A stretch of 15,558 bases of DNA from Flammeovirgaceae bacterium UBA4659 (GCA_002405445.1 DHLV01000025.1:16645-32202), one strand, 5' to 3'; shown: positions 6,199-14,550, counted from the stretch's first letter. The notes: generated by a model from the sequence alone, not told the origin. A program made the numbers and translations.

Positions 6199-8024
6199 AC
6201 GAAGGGAGGCGCGAAATACTGCAGATCGTTTTTGTCCTTACAGGGGTAGTTTTTCTCATTAAGCTTTTCTTCATTCAGGTACTCGACAATAAGTATGCTG
6301 CGCTGGCAGATAGCAACGCTATTTTAAGGCAAGTAGAGTATCCTTTTCGCGGGCTGATTTCGGACCGCAACGGTAAGCTAATCGTATACAATACGCCAGA
6401 GTATGATTTGATGGTTATCTACAAAGAGGTAAGGGACTTTGACACCACTAAGTTTTGTGATGTTTTTGGCGTGGCCCGCGAGGAAGTGCACAAGAAATTC
6501 AGGAAGCTGCAAGATATGAAGAAGCGAAACGATAAAGACTTTTCGCCTGTGAAGCCGATGCTCTTCATCGACCAACTTTCTAATGAAGACTTTGCCAAAG
6601 CGCAAGACCATCTGGACGAATTTCCGGGTTTCTACATTGAAGCGCGCACCACACGTGCCTATACTACAAATAGCATGGCAAATGCACTTGGCTATGTGAG
6701 CGAAATCAGTAAAGGGCAACTCGCAGACGATAAGTCGGCAATCTATAAACAAGGCGACTATATTGGCCAAAGCGGCATCGAAGCATATTATGAAGAACAA
6801 CTTCGCGGCAAGCGCGGAATTCGTTTCAAGTTGCGCAATGTAAAAGGCATTGAAAAAGGTTCTTTCAAAGCAGGAGAATACGACACACTTTCGGTACCCG
6901 GGCAAGACTTGGTGACGGGCATCGACCTGGATCTGCAACTCTATGGAGAGATGCTGATGAAAGGTAAAGCCGGCAGTATTGCTGCCATTGAGCCCTCAAC
7001 TGGCGAAGTGTTGGCGTTGGTATCAGGCCCCTCGTATGACCCTACTTTGCTCACAGGCAAGCATTACAGTGCAAACTTTAAGCTCGTCAGCACTGATACA
7101 ATGAAGCCGTTGTTCAACCGGCCGTTGATGGCACAGTATCGCCCGGGTTCAATTTTTAAGATTGCACAAGCAATGACCGCCCTACAAGAAGGCGTCATCA
7201 CCCCTGACACACGCATCCGTTGCGACCGCTCGGTCATCGCCTGCCATGGCTCACACACGAACGAAGATTTGCGCGGTGCCATTACCAACTCTTGCAACCC
7301 CTACTTCCACAGTGTGCTGCGCAGAATGCTCAACAAGGGCGTTACCAACGACCCATTTTCGGATACGCGCGTTGGTTTGGCCGAGTGGAACAAGCACATT
7401 AACAGTTTCGGCTTTGGACAGCCGCTCGGTATTGATTTGCCCAACGAAAAGGGAGGTTTGATCCCCACTCCGGAATACTATGATCGTGCTTATCGCAATC
7501 GCCCATGGAAGTTTTCTAATATTTATTCTATTGCAATTGGTGAGGGCGAAAACCTGGTTGTGCCTTTGCAGATGGCCAACTTTGCGGCCACTGTGGCCAA
7601 TCGTGGTTTTTACTACACACCACATATTGTAAAGGCAATTGGCAAAGACAAAAAGCCATTGCCGCAATATTCGGTGCGGCACTACACCACCATCGACTCA
7701 ACCTATTTTAAAGTAGCTGTTGATGCCATGCAGAACGTAGTTGAAGCTGGTACGGGGCAATATCGCGCCAAACTTGCAGACATTATTGTATGCGGAAAGA
7801 CTGGTTCGGTACAAAACGAACCACGCCCTGATCACTCGGTGTTCATCGCTTTTGCGCCACGCGATAATCCAAAAATTGCTGTGGCAGTGTACGTTGAATT
7901 TTCCGGCCAGGGCGCCCGCGCAGCGGCATCTATCGCCAGTTTAATGATAGAGAAATATTTGTTTGGTGCTACCAAGCGGCCCTACGTAGAGCAGTACGTG
8001 TTGGCCGGCAAGTTTTTGGATTGA
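6195..8024 (+). CDS. mrdA: Penicillin-binding protein 2, elongation-specific transpeptidase
   Basis: Class B PBP that cross-links lateral-wall peptidoglycan in the periplasm together with RodA. I place the start at the ATG at 6195, which overlaps the mreD stop (ATGA); the open frame extends upstream to 6021 but only over mreD. This gives 609 residues. There is one N-terminal membrane helix (about 11-29), then a PBP dimerisation/pedestal region (about 45-225, with FRGLISDRNGKLIVYN and GYIGQSGIE-like GDYIGQSGIEAYYE). The transpeptidase domain follows from about 258 with catalytic Ser319 in RPGSIFK (Lys322), Ser366-Cys-Asn368 and Lys535-Thr-Gly537. All three active-site motifs are intact. rodA follows after 9 bp. 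Confidence 0.95.
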   Translation: MNEGRREILQIVFVLTGVVFLIKLFFIQVLDNKYAALADSNAILRQVEYPFRGLISDRNGKLIVYNTPEYDLMVIYKEVRDFDTTKFCDVFGVAREEVHKKFRKLQDMKKRNDKDFSPVKPMLFIDQLSNEDFAKAQDHLDEFPGFYIEARTTRAYTTNSMANALGYVSEISKGQLADDKSAIYKQGDYIGQSGIEAYYEEQLRGKRGIRFKLRNVKGIEKGSFKAGEYDTLSVPGQDLVTGIDLDLQLYGEMLMKGKAGSIAAIEPSTGEVLALVSGPSYDPTLLTGKHYSANFKLVSTDTMKPLFNRPLMAQYRPGSIFKIAQAMTALQEGVITPDTRIRCDRSVIACHGSHTNEDLRGAITNSCNPYFHSVLRRMLNKGVTNDPFSDTRVGLAEWNKHINSFGFGQPLGIDLPNEKGGLIPTPEYYDRAYRNRPWKFSNIYSIAIGEGENLVVPLQMANFAATVANRGFYYTPHIVKAIGKDKKPLPQYSVRHYTTIDSTYFKVAVDAMQNVVEAGTGQYRAKLADIIVCGKTGSVQNEPRPDHSVFIAFAPRDNPKIAVAVYVEFSGQGARAAASIASLMIEKYLFGATKRPYVEQYVLAGKFLD

Positions 8025-8033
8025 CGCGTTTAC

Positions 8034-9308
8034 ATGAGAAGAGACGAAGACATATCAGGTAAACTGGACTGGCCGGCAATACTGCTGTACATGGCGCTGG
8101 TGTTGCTAGGATGGCTTAACATCTACGCAGCGATTTACGATGAGACTGCACGTCAATCTATTTTTGATTTGAGCCTGAGTTCGGGCAGGCAGTTGTTGTT
8201 TATTGGGGCATCCGCGGTGATTGTTCTCGCTATCATTATTATTGACATGCGATTTTACGAAACGTTTGCCTATGTTTTTTACGGATTGATTTTGTTCATA
8301 TTGATTTTGGTACCCATTATTGGTAAAGAAGTGGGCGGCAACAAAGCGTGGATCGGTATCGGCTCATTTGGGGTACAGCCTTCTGAGTTTGCAAAATTTA
8401 TCACGGCCCTGGCAGTAGCCAAGTACATCGGCTCTGTGGGTTTTAAGATGGATAACCTCCGCAATCAGGCAGTATTGTTTGTACTGATGGGTGTGCCAAT
8501 AGTGTTGATTCAATTACAAAAAGATACTGGCACCGCGTTGGTCTTCACCTCTTTTGTGTTGATGTTTTACCGGGAGGGAATGTCACCATTCTTGTTGATT
8601 GTGGGAATAGTTGCCGCGTTTATATTCATCATTACATTGTTGGTACCCAACCCACTCTATCTACACACTGCTATTGGAATGATATTGATAATTGCCATTT
8701 TGATGGGCAAGAAGAAATTTAAGCGTATTGCACTGCTTACGCTTGGTGCGCTGATTATCGTAGCTGTTATTGAGAGTGTTGACTATGTGGTGAAAGATGT
8801 TCTGAAACCACATCAACGAAACCGCATCATGGTGCTGGTGGATCCGGACATTGACCCGCTCGGAACGGGTTGGAACGTGACCCAATCAAAGATTGCCATT
8901 GGCAGCGGCAGCTTTGCCGGAAAAGGTTTCTTGAAAGGCACGCAAACCAAATTTGACTTTGTGCCGAAGCAGAGTACAGATTTTATCTTTTGTACCATAG
9001 GAGAAGAATTTGGCTGGCTGGGCAGCTTAGTGGTAATTGGTTTGTTTGTGGCGCTGCTGTTACGTGTAACATTTATTGCCGAACGACAAAAAAATCGCTT
9101 TGCCCGGGCCTATGGTTACAGCGTAGCGTGTATTTTGTTTTTTCATTTCGCCATCAACATAGCTATGACCATTGGCTTGTTTCCGGTAGTGGGCATCCCC
9201 TTGCCTTTTTTCAGCTATGGCGGATCTTCACTTTGGGGATTTACTATCCTCTTATTTATTTTGCTGAAGTTGGATGGGCACCGCGGGCAAGTGCTGCAAC
9301 GGATTTAA
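8034..9308 (+). CDS. rodA: Peptidoglycan glycosyltransferase RodA (SEDS family)
   Basis: Polytopic SEDS glycosyltransferase that polymerises lipid II for side-wall synthesis, working with PBP2 encoded just upstream. The 424 residues contain roughly ten membrane helices. Landmarks are NKAWIGIGSFGVQPSEFAK (103-121), KDTGTALVF (Asp164) at the family's 'PDLGT' site with Lys in place of Pro, and the QSTDFIF block with Asp316, which corresponds to the essential aspartate of E. coli RodA. The C-terminal SYGGSSLWGF (394-403) is diagnostic. The protein is longer than the roughly 370-residue E. coli enzyme because of extended hydrophobic segments around 180-250, which I believe is common in Bacteroidota. 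It is last in the cluster and converges with the minus-strand gene ending at 9361. Confidence 0.95.
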   Translation: MRRDEDISGKLDWPAILLYMALVLLGWLNIYAAIYDETARQSIFDLSLSSGRQLLFIGASAVIVLAIIIIDMRFYETFAYVFYGLILFILILVPIIGKEVGGNKAWIGIGSFGVQPSEFAKFITALAVAKYIGSVGFKMDNLRNQAVLFVLMGVPIVLIQLQKDTGTALVFTSFVLMFYREGMSPFLLIVGIVAAFIFIITLLVPNPLYLHTAIGMILIIAILMGKKKFKRIALLTLGALIIVAVIESVDYVVKDVLKPHQRNRIMVLVDPDIDPLGTGWNVTQSKIAIGSGSFAGKGFLKGTQTKFDFVPKQSTDFIFCTIGEEFGWLGSLVVIGLFVALLLRVTFIAERQKNRFARAYGYSVACILFFHFAINIAMTIGLFPVVGIPLPFFSYGGSSLWGFTILLFILLKLDGHRGQVLQRI

Positions 9309-9360
9309 TCACCGTGACGTTGCGCAGGTACCTTACCTTTGTTCGAGCGTTATGCTGTCG

Positions 9361-10344
9361 TTAAGAAAACCTTTTCGTGAGTACTTCTACAAATTCTTCA
9401 TACTCTTCACTCTCTCTGTCCCAGTGGGGGTACGTGTCACCCAAATAAGCCAACGCTCTCGAGAGTGTATCCAAAGAATCGAGGTAGTTGATGGCATTGG
9501 TAAAAATTTCAAAGTCACCTTTGAAAAGTATTTTGGTGAACATGAATTTTTGATTGATGGTGAGACCGTCTTTGAGTCTGCCTGCCTTTTGTCTGGCTAA
9601 GTTATCGCCCAGCGTGGATGGTTCTTTTTCAGGCTGCGTAGCCTCGGCAAAAATCCTCGTCTGTTCAGATTTTAACGCAGGGCGGATTTCTGCGCTGGGG
9701 GCCTTCGGCTTTTCATTAAAAAACTTGTTGATCTTCACCTGTAGTTTTTGAGAAAACTGATCGAGGTAGGGATCTACCTCTTCGGGTGTAAAGTTTACTT
9801 CTTCCAAGATATGGTCCAACAAAGCAAATGCTTCTTTGCCGGTAACCAGTTCTGCTTTGCGCTCTTCTAATCGCTTCACCAGGTTTTCAAGTGGCGCCTG
9901 GTTGATTTTCATGTATTTCACTTCATCTTTCAAGATGGCGGTGGTAAGGTACCCGTTTCCGTGCCGATCAAGTGTGTCTGAGAAATAGTCGTAAGGCGCA
10001 AGTAATAAATAGAGTGTGCGCGCCACGGCCAACTTCAACAAAGGCAGAAAATCATTTTTGCTAATGGCAATGTGATTGGATAACACGTTCTGCAAGTTGA
10101 GCAGGGCAGCCTTTACTTCTTCTGCCTGATAGTTGAAATACGGGCTCTTAAGTTTAAGAACCTCTTGCTTCCACGTGTGCTGTAGTTCGCGCACGATGAA
10201 CAGATTCACCTGCCTGATGTCGGTAAAAGTCAGGATTTCCGGCCCGGTAATTTGATCTTTTTTTGCAAAGAAACCCTCTGTCAGCAAAGTAGAATAAGCG
10301 TGGCTGTAGAGCTCAATTTCTTTCTGACTGATTTTTTCGTCCAT
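9361..10344 (-). CDS. Conserved-looking hypothetical cytoplasmic protein
   Basis: Protein of 327 residues with ATG at 10344. There is no signal peptide and no clear membrane helix. It looks like two helical parts joined by a flexible linker: residues about 1-205 are helix-rich and charged, about 211-260 form a proline- and charge-rich linker (EKPKAPSAEIRPALKSEQ...), and about 262-327 form a compact C-terminal segment (LTINQKFMFTKILFKGDFEI, then NAINYLDSLD and EEYEEFVEVLTKRF). The C-terminal block resembles one I have seen in unannotated Bacteroidota proteins, but I cannot name a family. The minus strand has TATCTTTA (10363-10370), one base from TAnnTTTG, 18 bp upstream of the ATG. A 48-codon ORF also runs into this start with a TAATG overlap, which would argue for an operon instead. 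Confidence 0.75.
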   Translation of the reverse strand: MDEKISQKEIELYSHAYSTLLTEGFFAKKDQITGPEILTFTDIRQVNLFIVRELQHTWKQEVLKLKSPYFNYQAEEVKAALLNLQNVLSNHIAISKNDFLPLLKLAVARTLYLLLAPYDYFSDTLDRHGNGYLTTAILKDEVKYMKINQAPLENLVKRLEERKAELVTGKEAFALLDHILEEVNFTPEEVDPYLDQFSQKLQVKINKFFNEKPKAPSAEIRPALKSEQTRIFAEATQPEKEPSTLGDNLARQKAGRLKDGLTINQKFMFTKILFKGDFEIFTNAINYLDSLDTLSRALAYLGDTYPHWDRESEEYEEFVEVLTKRFS

Positions 10345-10490
10345 TACAGATTACTTTGCCGGTAAAGATATCTAGAAATTATGATTTTTTGACTGGCGAA
10401 TTTTGCAAGCTGATGCGCGGGCATGGTGCGCAAGGAGAAAATCATCTGCTGAAAGTCGCCCACTGTAAATCTAAATTCCTTTACTTGCAT
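10344..10490 (-). CDS. Possible small ORF overlapping the next gene's start (48 aa)
   Basis: An ATG at 10490 on the minus strand opens 48 codons (begins MQVKEFRFTVGDFQQM, ends YLYRQSNL) and stops at TAA 10344-10346, sharing one base with the ATG of the 327-residue gene (TAATG). Such an overlap is typical of translational coupling. The residue composition is protein-like, with no long low-complexity run. Against it: it lies wholly in the divergent spacer before tdk, covers a promoter candidate, has no recognisable homologue and no clear ribosome binding site. Chance open frames of this size are common. Confidence 0.22.
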   Translation of the reverse strand: MQVKEFRFTVGDFQQMIFSLRTMPAHQLAKFASQKIIISRYLYRQSNL

Positions 10491-10491
10491 T

Positions 10492-11085
10492 ATGTTTATT
10501 GAACCCCACATCGGCCGAAATAGCCGTGCAGAGAAGAATGGCTGGATTGAAGTGATCTGCGGGTGCATGTTTTCGGGCAAAACGGAAGAGTTGATACGCA
10601 GACTGAACCGGGCGCTGATTGCCAGGCAAAAAGTCGAGATTTTTAAGCCAACCATCGATAAGCGTTACGATGACGAGAAGATTGTATCGCACAGCGAGCG
10701 CGAAATACGGTCTACGCCTGTCAACTTTGCCGGTGATATTCTGCTGCTGGCTGGCGAATGCGATGTGGTAGGCATTGATGAAGCGCAATTTTTTGATGAG
10801 GCCATTGTGGAAGTCTGCAACGCACTTGCCAATAGCGGCAAGCGGGTGATTGTGGCAGGCTTGGATATGGATTACACCGGCAAGCCCTTTGGCCCCATGC
10901 CCAATTTGCTGGCCGTGGCCGAGTTTGTTACCAAGGTACATGCGATCTGTGCGCAAACCGGTGAGTTGGGTTCGTTTTCGTACAGGCTAACACCTGATCA
11001 AAAGCAAGTCATGCTGGGCGAAAAAGATCATTACGAGGCGCGCAGTCGCAAAGCGTTTTTTACCGACCAGAAAGAAAGGCAATAG
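10492..11085 (+). CDS. tdk: Thymidine kinase (type II, TK1-like)
   Basis: Cytoplasmic salvage enzyme that phosphorylates thymidine to dTMP with ATP. The 197 residues are normal for the family. The P-loop is GCMFSGKT (24-31) with Lys30, and the DEAQFF motif (96-101) holds the catalytic-type Glu97. GLDMDYTGKPFGPMPNLL (123-140) is the usual substrate-side block, and the lasso ends at LGEKDHYEARSR. The structural zinc site normally formed by two Cys pairs is degraded: Cys153 remains, but residue 156 is Thr and the C-terminal pair is replaced within RSRKAFF. I recall the same losses in other Bacteroidota Tdks, so this is probably not inactivating. The start at 10492 fits the family N-terminus (MFIEP...GWIEVICG). 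recO follows after 3 bp. Confidence 0.95.
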   Translation: MFIEPHIGRNSRAEKNGWIEVICGCMFSGKTEELIRRLNRALIARQKVEIFKPTIDKRYDDEKIVSHSEREIRSTPVNFAGDILLLAGECDVVGIDEAQFFDEAIVEVCNALANSGKRVIVAGLDMDYTGKPFGPMPNLLAVAEFVTKVHAICAQTGELGSFSYRLTPDQKQVMLGEKDHYEARSRKAFFTDQKERQ

Positions 11086-11088
11086 ATC

Positions 11089-11757
11089 GTGCTGCAAAAA
11101 ACGCGTGGCATTGTATTTCGTTTTACGCGGTATGGCGAAACGTCTGTTATTGTAACAGTGTTTACTGCGCAATGTGGATTGCAGTCGTATATCGTGAATG
11201 GCGCCCGCAGCAAGTCAAACAAAGGTAAAATGGCGCTCTTTCAGCCACTCACGCTGCTTGATATGGTGGTGTATCACAAAGAGAATGCCTCCATCATGCG
11301 CATCAAGGAAGTGCGCTGTTACCATCCTTACCAAACGATCAATACCGATTTTAAAAAAGCAACCATTGCTCTCTTCCTCACCGAAGTGCTGAATAAATCC
11401 GTCAAAGAGCAATCCCATGCCAACGAACTTTCGCAGTTTTTGTCAGATGCTTTCATAGCATTTGATAAGATGGAGCACGGGGTCGAAAATTTTCACCTGA
11501 TTTTTCTGATTCACTTGAGCCGCCACCTGGGCTTTGGAGTGTATCATTCCAAAGAGATACTCACTCCCTTTGATTCCGATCAAGCCGAGCAGAAGATTTT
11601 GGAGGAGCTGCTGCGTTCAGATTTTGATACCATGTTAACCTTGAACCAATCACAAAGAAGAAATTTGCTTGATGTATTGCTGCGATTCTACGCGATGCAC
11701 ATTGAAACATTTGGTGAAATGAAATCATTGGCGGTAGTGAGGGAATTGGTGAATTGA
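11089..11757 (+). CDS. recO: DNA repair protein RecO
   Basis: Recombination mediator of the RecFOR pathway that binds ssDNA and SSB and helps load RecA. The 222 residues have an N-terminal OB-fold (about 1-80) with the characteristic opening TRGIVFRFTRYGETSVIVTVFT and a NGARSKSNKGKMALFQPLTLLDMVVY segment, and then a helical C-terminal domain with NFHLIFLIHLSRHLGFGV, a recognisable RecO block. The Cys4 zinc finger of some RecO proteins is absent. The start is a GTG at 11089, 3 bp after the tdk stop, which implies co-transcription with tdk. An ATG start would remove the OB-fold. It is followed by a repeat-rich spacer and converges with the AsmA-like gene. Confidence 0.92.
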   Translation: MLQKTRGIVFRFTRYGETSVIVTVFTAQCGLQSYIVNGARSKSNKGKMALFQPLTLLDMVVYHKENASIMRIKEVRCYHPYQTINTDFKKATIALFLTEVLNKSVKEQSHANELSQFLSDAFIAFDKMEHGVENFHLIFLIHLSRHLGFGVYHSKEILTPFDSDQAEQKILEELLRSDFDTMLTLNQSQRRNLLDVLLRFYAMHIETFGEMKSLAVVRELVN

Positions 11758-11761
11758 AGAA

Positions 11762-11818
11762 GTAGGCAGTCTGCAGTTGGCAGTAAGCAGACTACGGTAC
11801 CGAGTCTCCTGCCGACTG
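11762..11818 (-). repeat. Heptamer repeat array and inverted repeat between recO and the AsmA gene
   Basis: Four tandem 7-bp units with the form GTnnGCA: GTAGGCA (11762-11768), GTCTGCA, GTTGGCA and GTAAGCA (ending 11789). The first is the exact reverse complement of the TGCCTAC unit at 4791. CAGTTGGCAG (11774-11783) and CTGCCGACTG (11809-11818) can pair as a 10-bp stem with one G.T, and AGACT (11789-11793) / AGTCT (11803-11807) can pair inside it. The resulting hairpin lies between two convergent genes and might end transcription from both sides, but neither side has a T-tract. Confidence 0.55.
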
Positions 11819-11822
11819 TTAT

Positions 11823-14297
11823 TCAAGGATTTTCCCAATCAAAGTACTCATCCTTTTCCAGTTCAAGCTCCTTTTTTTTTATTTTTCCTTTTTGTTTGAA
11901 CGCATCCTTTAGTTCCTGTACTTCTTTTTTCAAATCGCTGATGATTTTCTTTTTAACGGCAACTTGGTCGTACGCAATTTGGTATCTGTCTGTTGTGCCT
12001 GTAATCTTCAAATACAATTTTGTTTGACCTTTTTTGTCTTCTTCTATCGCGCCAAAAGCTTCATCAGGGTCTATTTTCTTTTTGTTGCGCAGCGGAGCCA
12101 CCACGCGGTAATCGATTTTCTGGTCGAAAGTGTGCGTACCACTCAGTTGAATGTTAGTGGCATTACTTTTGATCTCCATTTGTGGTATGTAAATCGTTTC
12201 TCCTTCGATGTGGATTTCGTTTTTCAGGTCTGCAAATCGCAACTGCCCCAGGCTACCGTCATCCAGATACTTATTTAGCCCCTGAAGCGGTTCGAAATTG
12301 TTTAGCTCGCCTTTTCTGATCGTGGCACTCACATCCGCTATCAATGTCTTCGAAATCAGCTTGAGGTTTTCTGTGAGGGAAAGATCTATCGATACATCAG
12401 CAAATGCTTGCCCGCGCAGATGCTTGTCTTGCACGAAGGCTTGATTAAAATTTTCAAAAACGTAAAAAACACTATCCACATGAATTCCGTTGAGCTTAAA
12501 GGCCGCAGATACGTCAATGCTCTTTCCATCCTTCGCGTCCACCAAGGCATCCAGGGTAAGATCGCCACCCATGGCTTGCATTGCAATATTGCGCGACACT
12601 GCCACTTGATTTTTTACCAGTAAATTGCCTTTGATGTTTTTGGGATGAAATCGTTTGTAAGAGAGGCGTTTTACATCGCAGTTAAAATTGAGGTATAGAT
12701 TTGGCGATATGCTGAATTTGTATTGACTGGAATGAAGCTGTCCAAACCCGAATCCAAACAACTGGTCAACATCGAGGTAGTCAGATTGCAAGTCAGCTTC
12801 TATCCCAACGGGCTGACGCTCGAAGAGCAGAAAAGAGATGACATTTTTAAAGTAACCGTTTAATAAAAAATGACTGCGTTCAAATTCACCTTTCAAGTTA
12901 CTCATGGCCAGATCGCTGTTGTTGAACTGGAGTGAGCCGTTGACGTGGTTAAAATGTAAAGGTTGTTTTCCAAATGCAACACTCAAATCTTGCAATTCTA
13001 ATGCCCCGGTTGTTGTTACTTGTTGCGCGGTAGCGCGCTTTTTGAGAAGTGCCAGCTCACCCTCTAATGTAAAGTCTGCTTTGATTGTGCCTTCCATATC
13101 TTTTAAGTCTTCGTGGGGATAGAATTTTTGTAGCGAAGCGGCATCCAAATCACCTTTAAAACTAAAATTGACTGTGGGATTTTCTAAGTTTTGGATCGAA
13201 AGATTCGATGAGAAAGCCTTCCCGTTCAAGTTGCCTGATATGTCTTTCAGATCAAGCACCGCATGCCGCAGGTTTGCAAACGAAGGTGTGGAAAATGTGC
13301 CGTTTAAGGTTGTATGTTCAATTTTTGAATCGTAGTCAGGGTGAAAAAAAGTGGCGTCATTACAACCAAACGAAACCGTTAATAGCGGGTTGGTGGTTTT
13401 GCTAACGCTGCCCTTGAGTGAAACATCGAAGTAAACTTTGCCTTGGCTTTGGTATCGATCCAACCGGTGAGCAAGCGAGCCGGGCAACAAGGTTACTAAT
13501 GTTTGCAGGTTAGCCTCTTTACCCTGCACGCGCAGGTCGATTGTATTTTTTGCTTTGAATTGATACTCACCTGCCAAATCAAAAACCGTTTTATTGATGT
13601 TGAGGCTCCCCGTGTGGATGCGGACTTTCTTTTGCAAATCATCATAATCAATTTGCGTTTTCAGCATAAATTCTTTTTCCTGTAAAAAGAGTTGTTTGCC
13701 AATGCCGATTTGGTGGGAGGTGATCATGCCACGGGCATCAATTTTATAAATGTCACTTTTCACTGAAATGGAAGCCGAGAGCCGTTCGCTGCTCAGTACG
13801 TGGTGCTGTTGTAACCAGTAGTCAGAATAATTAAACGATACGCGCGTCAACTTTACATTTTTTAAATCGAAAGAGATAGTGCCGCCCTTACCGTTTCGCG
13901 GCTTTACAATAGTGAAGTTATTCTTTCCATGTGCATCGATTTTCAAATTGGTTTCGCAGTCATTGATCTGCAAGCCGTGGATGGCGTAGTTACCTTTCCA
14001 GGCGTCAAACGGGTTCATGTAAAAGGAGATGCGCCTTGCTGTCAGTAACGGGTAATCTTCAGGGTGGCTGTCTTCAACATATACGTTGCTGAAAACGATC
14101 GCAAGGTTTGGAAAATCACGCCAGGTGGAAATTTCAACCCTGCCGATTTTGACGGGCGTGTTCAAGTCTTTATTCGCCTCGGTGATGAACTCTTGAATGA
14201 TGCGGTCTTTCAGAAAAAAAACTGAGCCTAGTAGCGCAAACAACAAGACCGCCAGCGTAAGGGCAAGGTATATAATTGCTTTTCGAAAATGTTTCAA
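11823..14297 (-). CDS. AsmA-like envelope protein
   Basis: Large protein with one N-terminal membrane helix (AIIYLALTLAVLLFALLGSVFFL) and a long periplasmic region, as in AsmA/TamB/YhdP-type proteins. These are thought to bridge the periplasm and influence outer-membrane lipid or protein assembly. Supporting traits are the post-helix segment TPVKIGRVEISTWRDFPNLAI, typical of the AsmA N-terminal domain, many alternating beta-strand blocks, and a C-terminal AsmA-type block near THTFDQKIDYRVVAPL. It ends in a charged, lysine-rich coiled-coil-like tail (about 70 residues, KKKIISDLKKEVQELKDAFKQ...). The open frame reaches 14342, but no ATG exists near the N-terminus. I prefer the TTG at 14297 (824 residues) because it gives a clean KHFRK-plus-helix anchor and lies just past a promoter candidate at 14316-14349. 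Exact substrate unknown. Confidence 0.85.
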   Translation of the reverse strand: MKHFRKAIIYLALTLAVLLFALLGSVFFLKDRIIQEFITEANKDLNTPVKIGRVEISTWRDFPNLAIVFSNVYVEDSHPEDYPLLTARRISFYMNPFDAWKGNYAIHGLQINDCETNLKIDAHGKNNFTIVKPRNGKGGTISFDLKNVKLTRVSFNYSDYWLQQHHVLSSERLSASISVKSDIYKIDARGMITSHQIGIGKQLFLQEKEFMLKTQIDYDDLQKKVRIHTGSLNINKTVFDLAGEYQFKAKNTIDLRVQGKEANLQTLVTLLPGSLAHRLDRYQSQGKVYFDVSLKGSVSKTTNPLLTVSFGCNDATFFHPDYDSKIEHTTLNGTFSTPSFANLRHAVLDLKDISGNLNGKAFSSNLSIQNLENPTVNFSFKGDLDAASLQKFYPHEDLKDMEGTIKADFTLEGELALLKKRATAQQVTTTGALELQDLSVAFGKQPLHFNHVNGSLQFNNSDLAMSNLKGEFERSHFLLNGYFKNVISFLLFERQPVGIEADLQSDYLDVDQLFGFGFGQLHSSQYKFSISPNLYLNFNCDVKRLSYKRFHPKNIKGNLLVKNQVAVSRNIAMQAMGGDLTLDALVDAKDGKSIDVSAAFKLNGIHVDSVFYVFENFNQAFVQDKHLRGQAFADVSIDLSLTENLKLISKTLIADVSATIRKGELNNFEPLQGLNKYLDDGSLGQLRFADLKNEIHIEGETIYIPQMEIKSNATNIQLSGTHTFDQKIDYRVVAPLRNKKKIDPDEAFGAIEEDKKGQTKLYLKITGTTDRYQIAYDQVAVKKKIISDLKKEVQELKDAFKQKGKIKKKELELEKDEYFDWENP

Positions 14298-14315
14298 GTG
14301 GAAAGGTTGGAAATA

Positions 14316-14349
14316 CAAAGATAGGGACAAGACTTGAACCAATTTGCAA
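14316..14349 (-). promoter_or_regulatory. Candidate promoter of the AsmA-like gene
   Basis: On the minus strand TATCTTTG (14316-14323) matches the Bacteroidota -7 consensus TAnnTTTG exactly. A TTG lies upstream at 14347-14349 with a 23-base spacer, and another at 14340-14342 with a 16-base spacer. Transcription would begin near 14309, so translation must start downstream of that, at the TTG at 14297, with a leader of about 12 bases. Confidence 0.45.
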
Positions 14350-14550
14350 GTGATGTATTCAAACCGGATTTCACATTGGGGTGCATAGCCAGCACCAATT
14401 ACTTACGATTGGGAAGGCCAATGTAAGGATCGTCAGCGCTAATCAATGACAAACTGCGCTTCCAACTTGGTACCGCCATTAAACCGTGTGCCGCCCAATC
14501 TTTTTTCACATTTATTTACATGGAGCAATCTCTCTGATGTATGACGGGTT
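14350..14550. other. Spacer upstream of the AsmA-like gene
   Basis: About 200 bp without a supported gene. On the minus strand a 36-codon frame runs from a GTG at 14509 to TAA at 14399-14401 (contains SLISADDPYIGLPNRK). It has no recognised relatives and could be a remnant or chance. Nothing else distinctive is visible except the terminator at its right end. Confidence 0.4.

Noticed and set aside
6378..6938. 186-codon minus-strand frame inside mrdA
   Set aside because: It is antisense to well-conserved PBP2 sequence and shows no recognisable domain.
7251..7682. 143-codon minus-strand frame inside mrdA
   Set aside because: It is antisense to the transpeptidase active-site region; a shadow of real coding sequence.
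9334..9341. Exact TAnnTTTG match (TACCTTTG) on the + strand after rodA
   Set aside because: The nearest TTG is only 11 bases upstream and nothing but the antisense of the 327-residue gene lies downstream. It is probably a chance match or relic.
10471..10956. 161-codon minus-strand frame over tdk
   Set aside because: It is antisense to the P-loop and DEAQF region of a clear tdk gene.
14399..14509. 36-codon minus-strand frame (GTG start) in the AsmA-Bor spacer
   Set aside because: It is too short, with no ribosome binding site or family. It may be a remnant but is unsupported.
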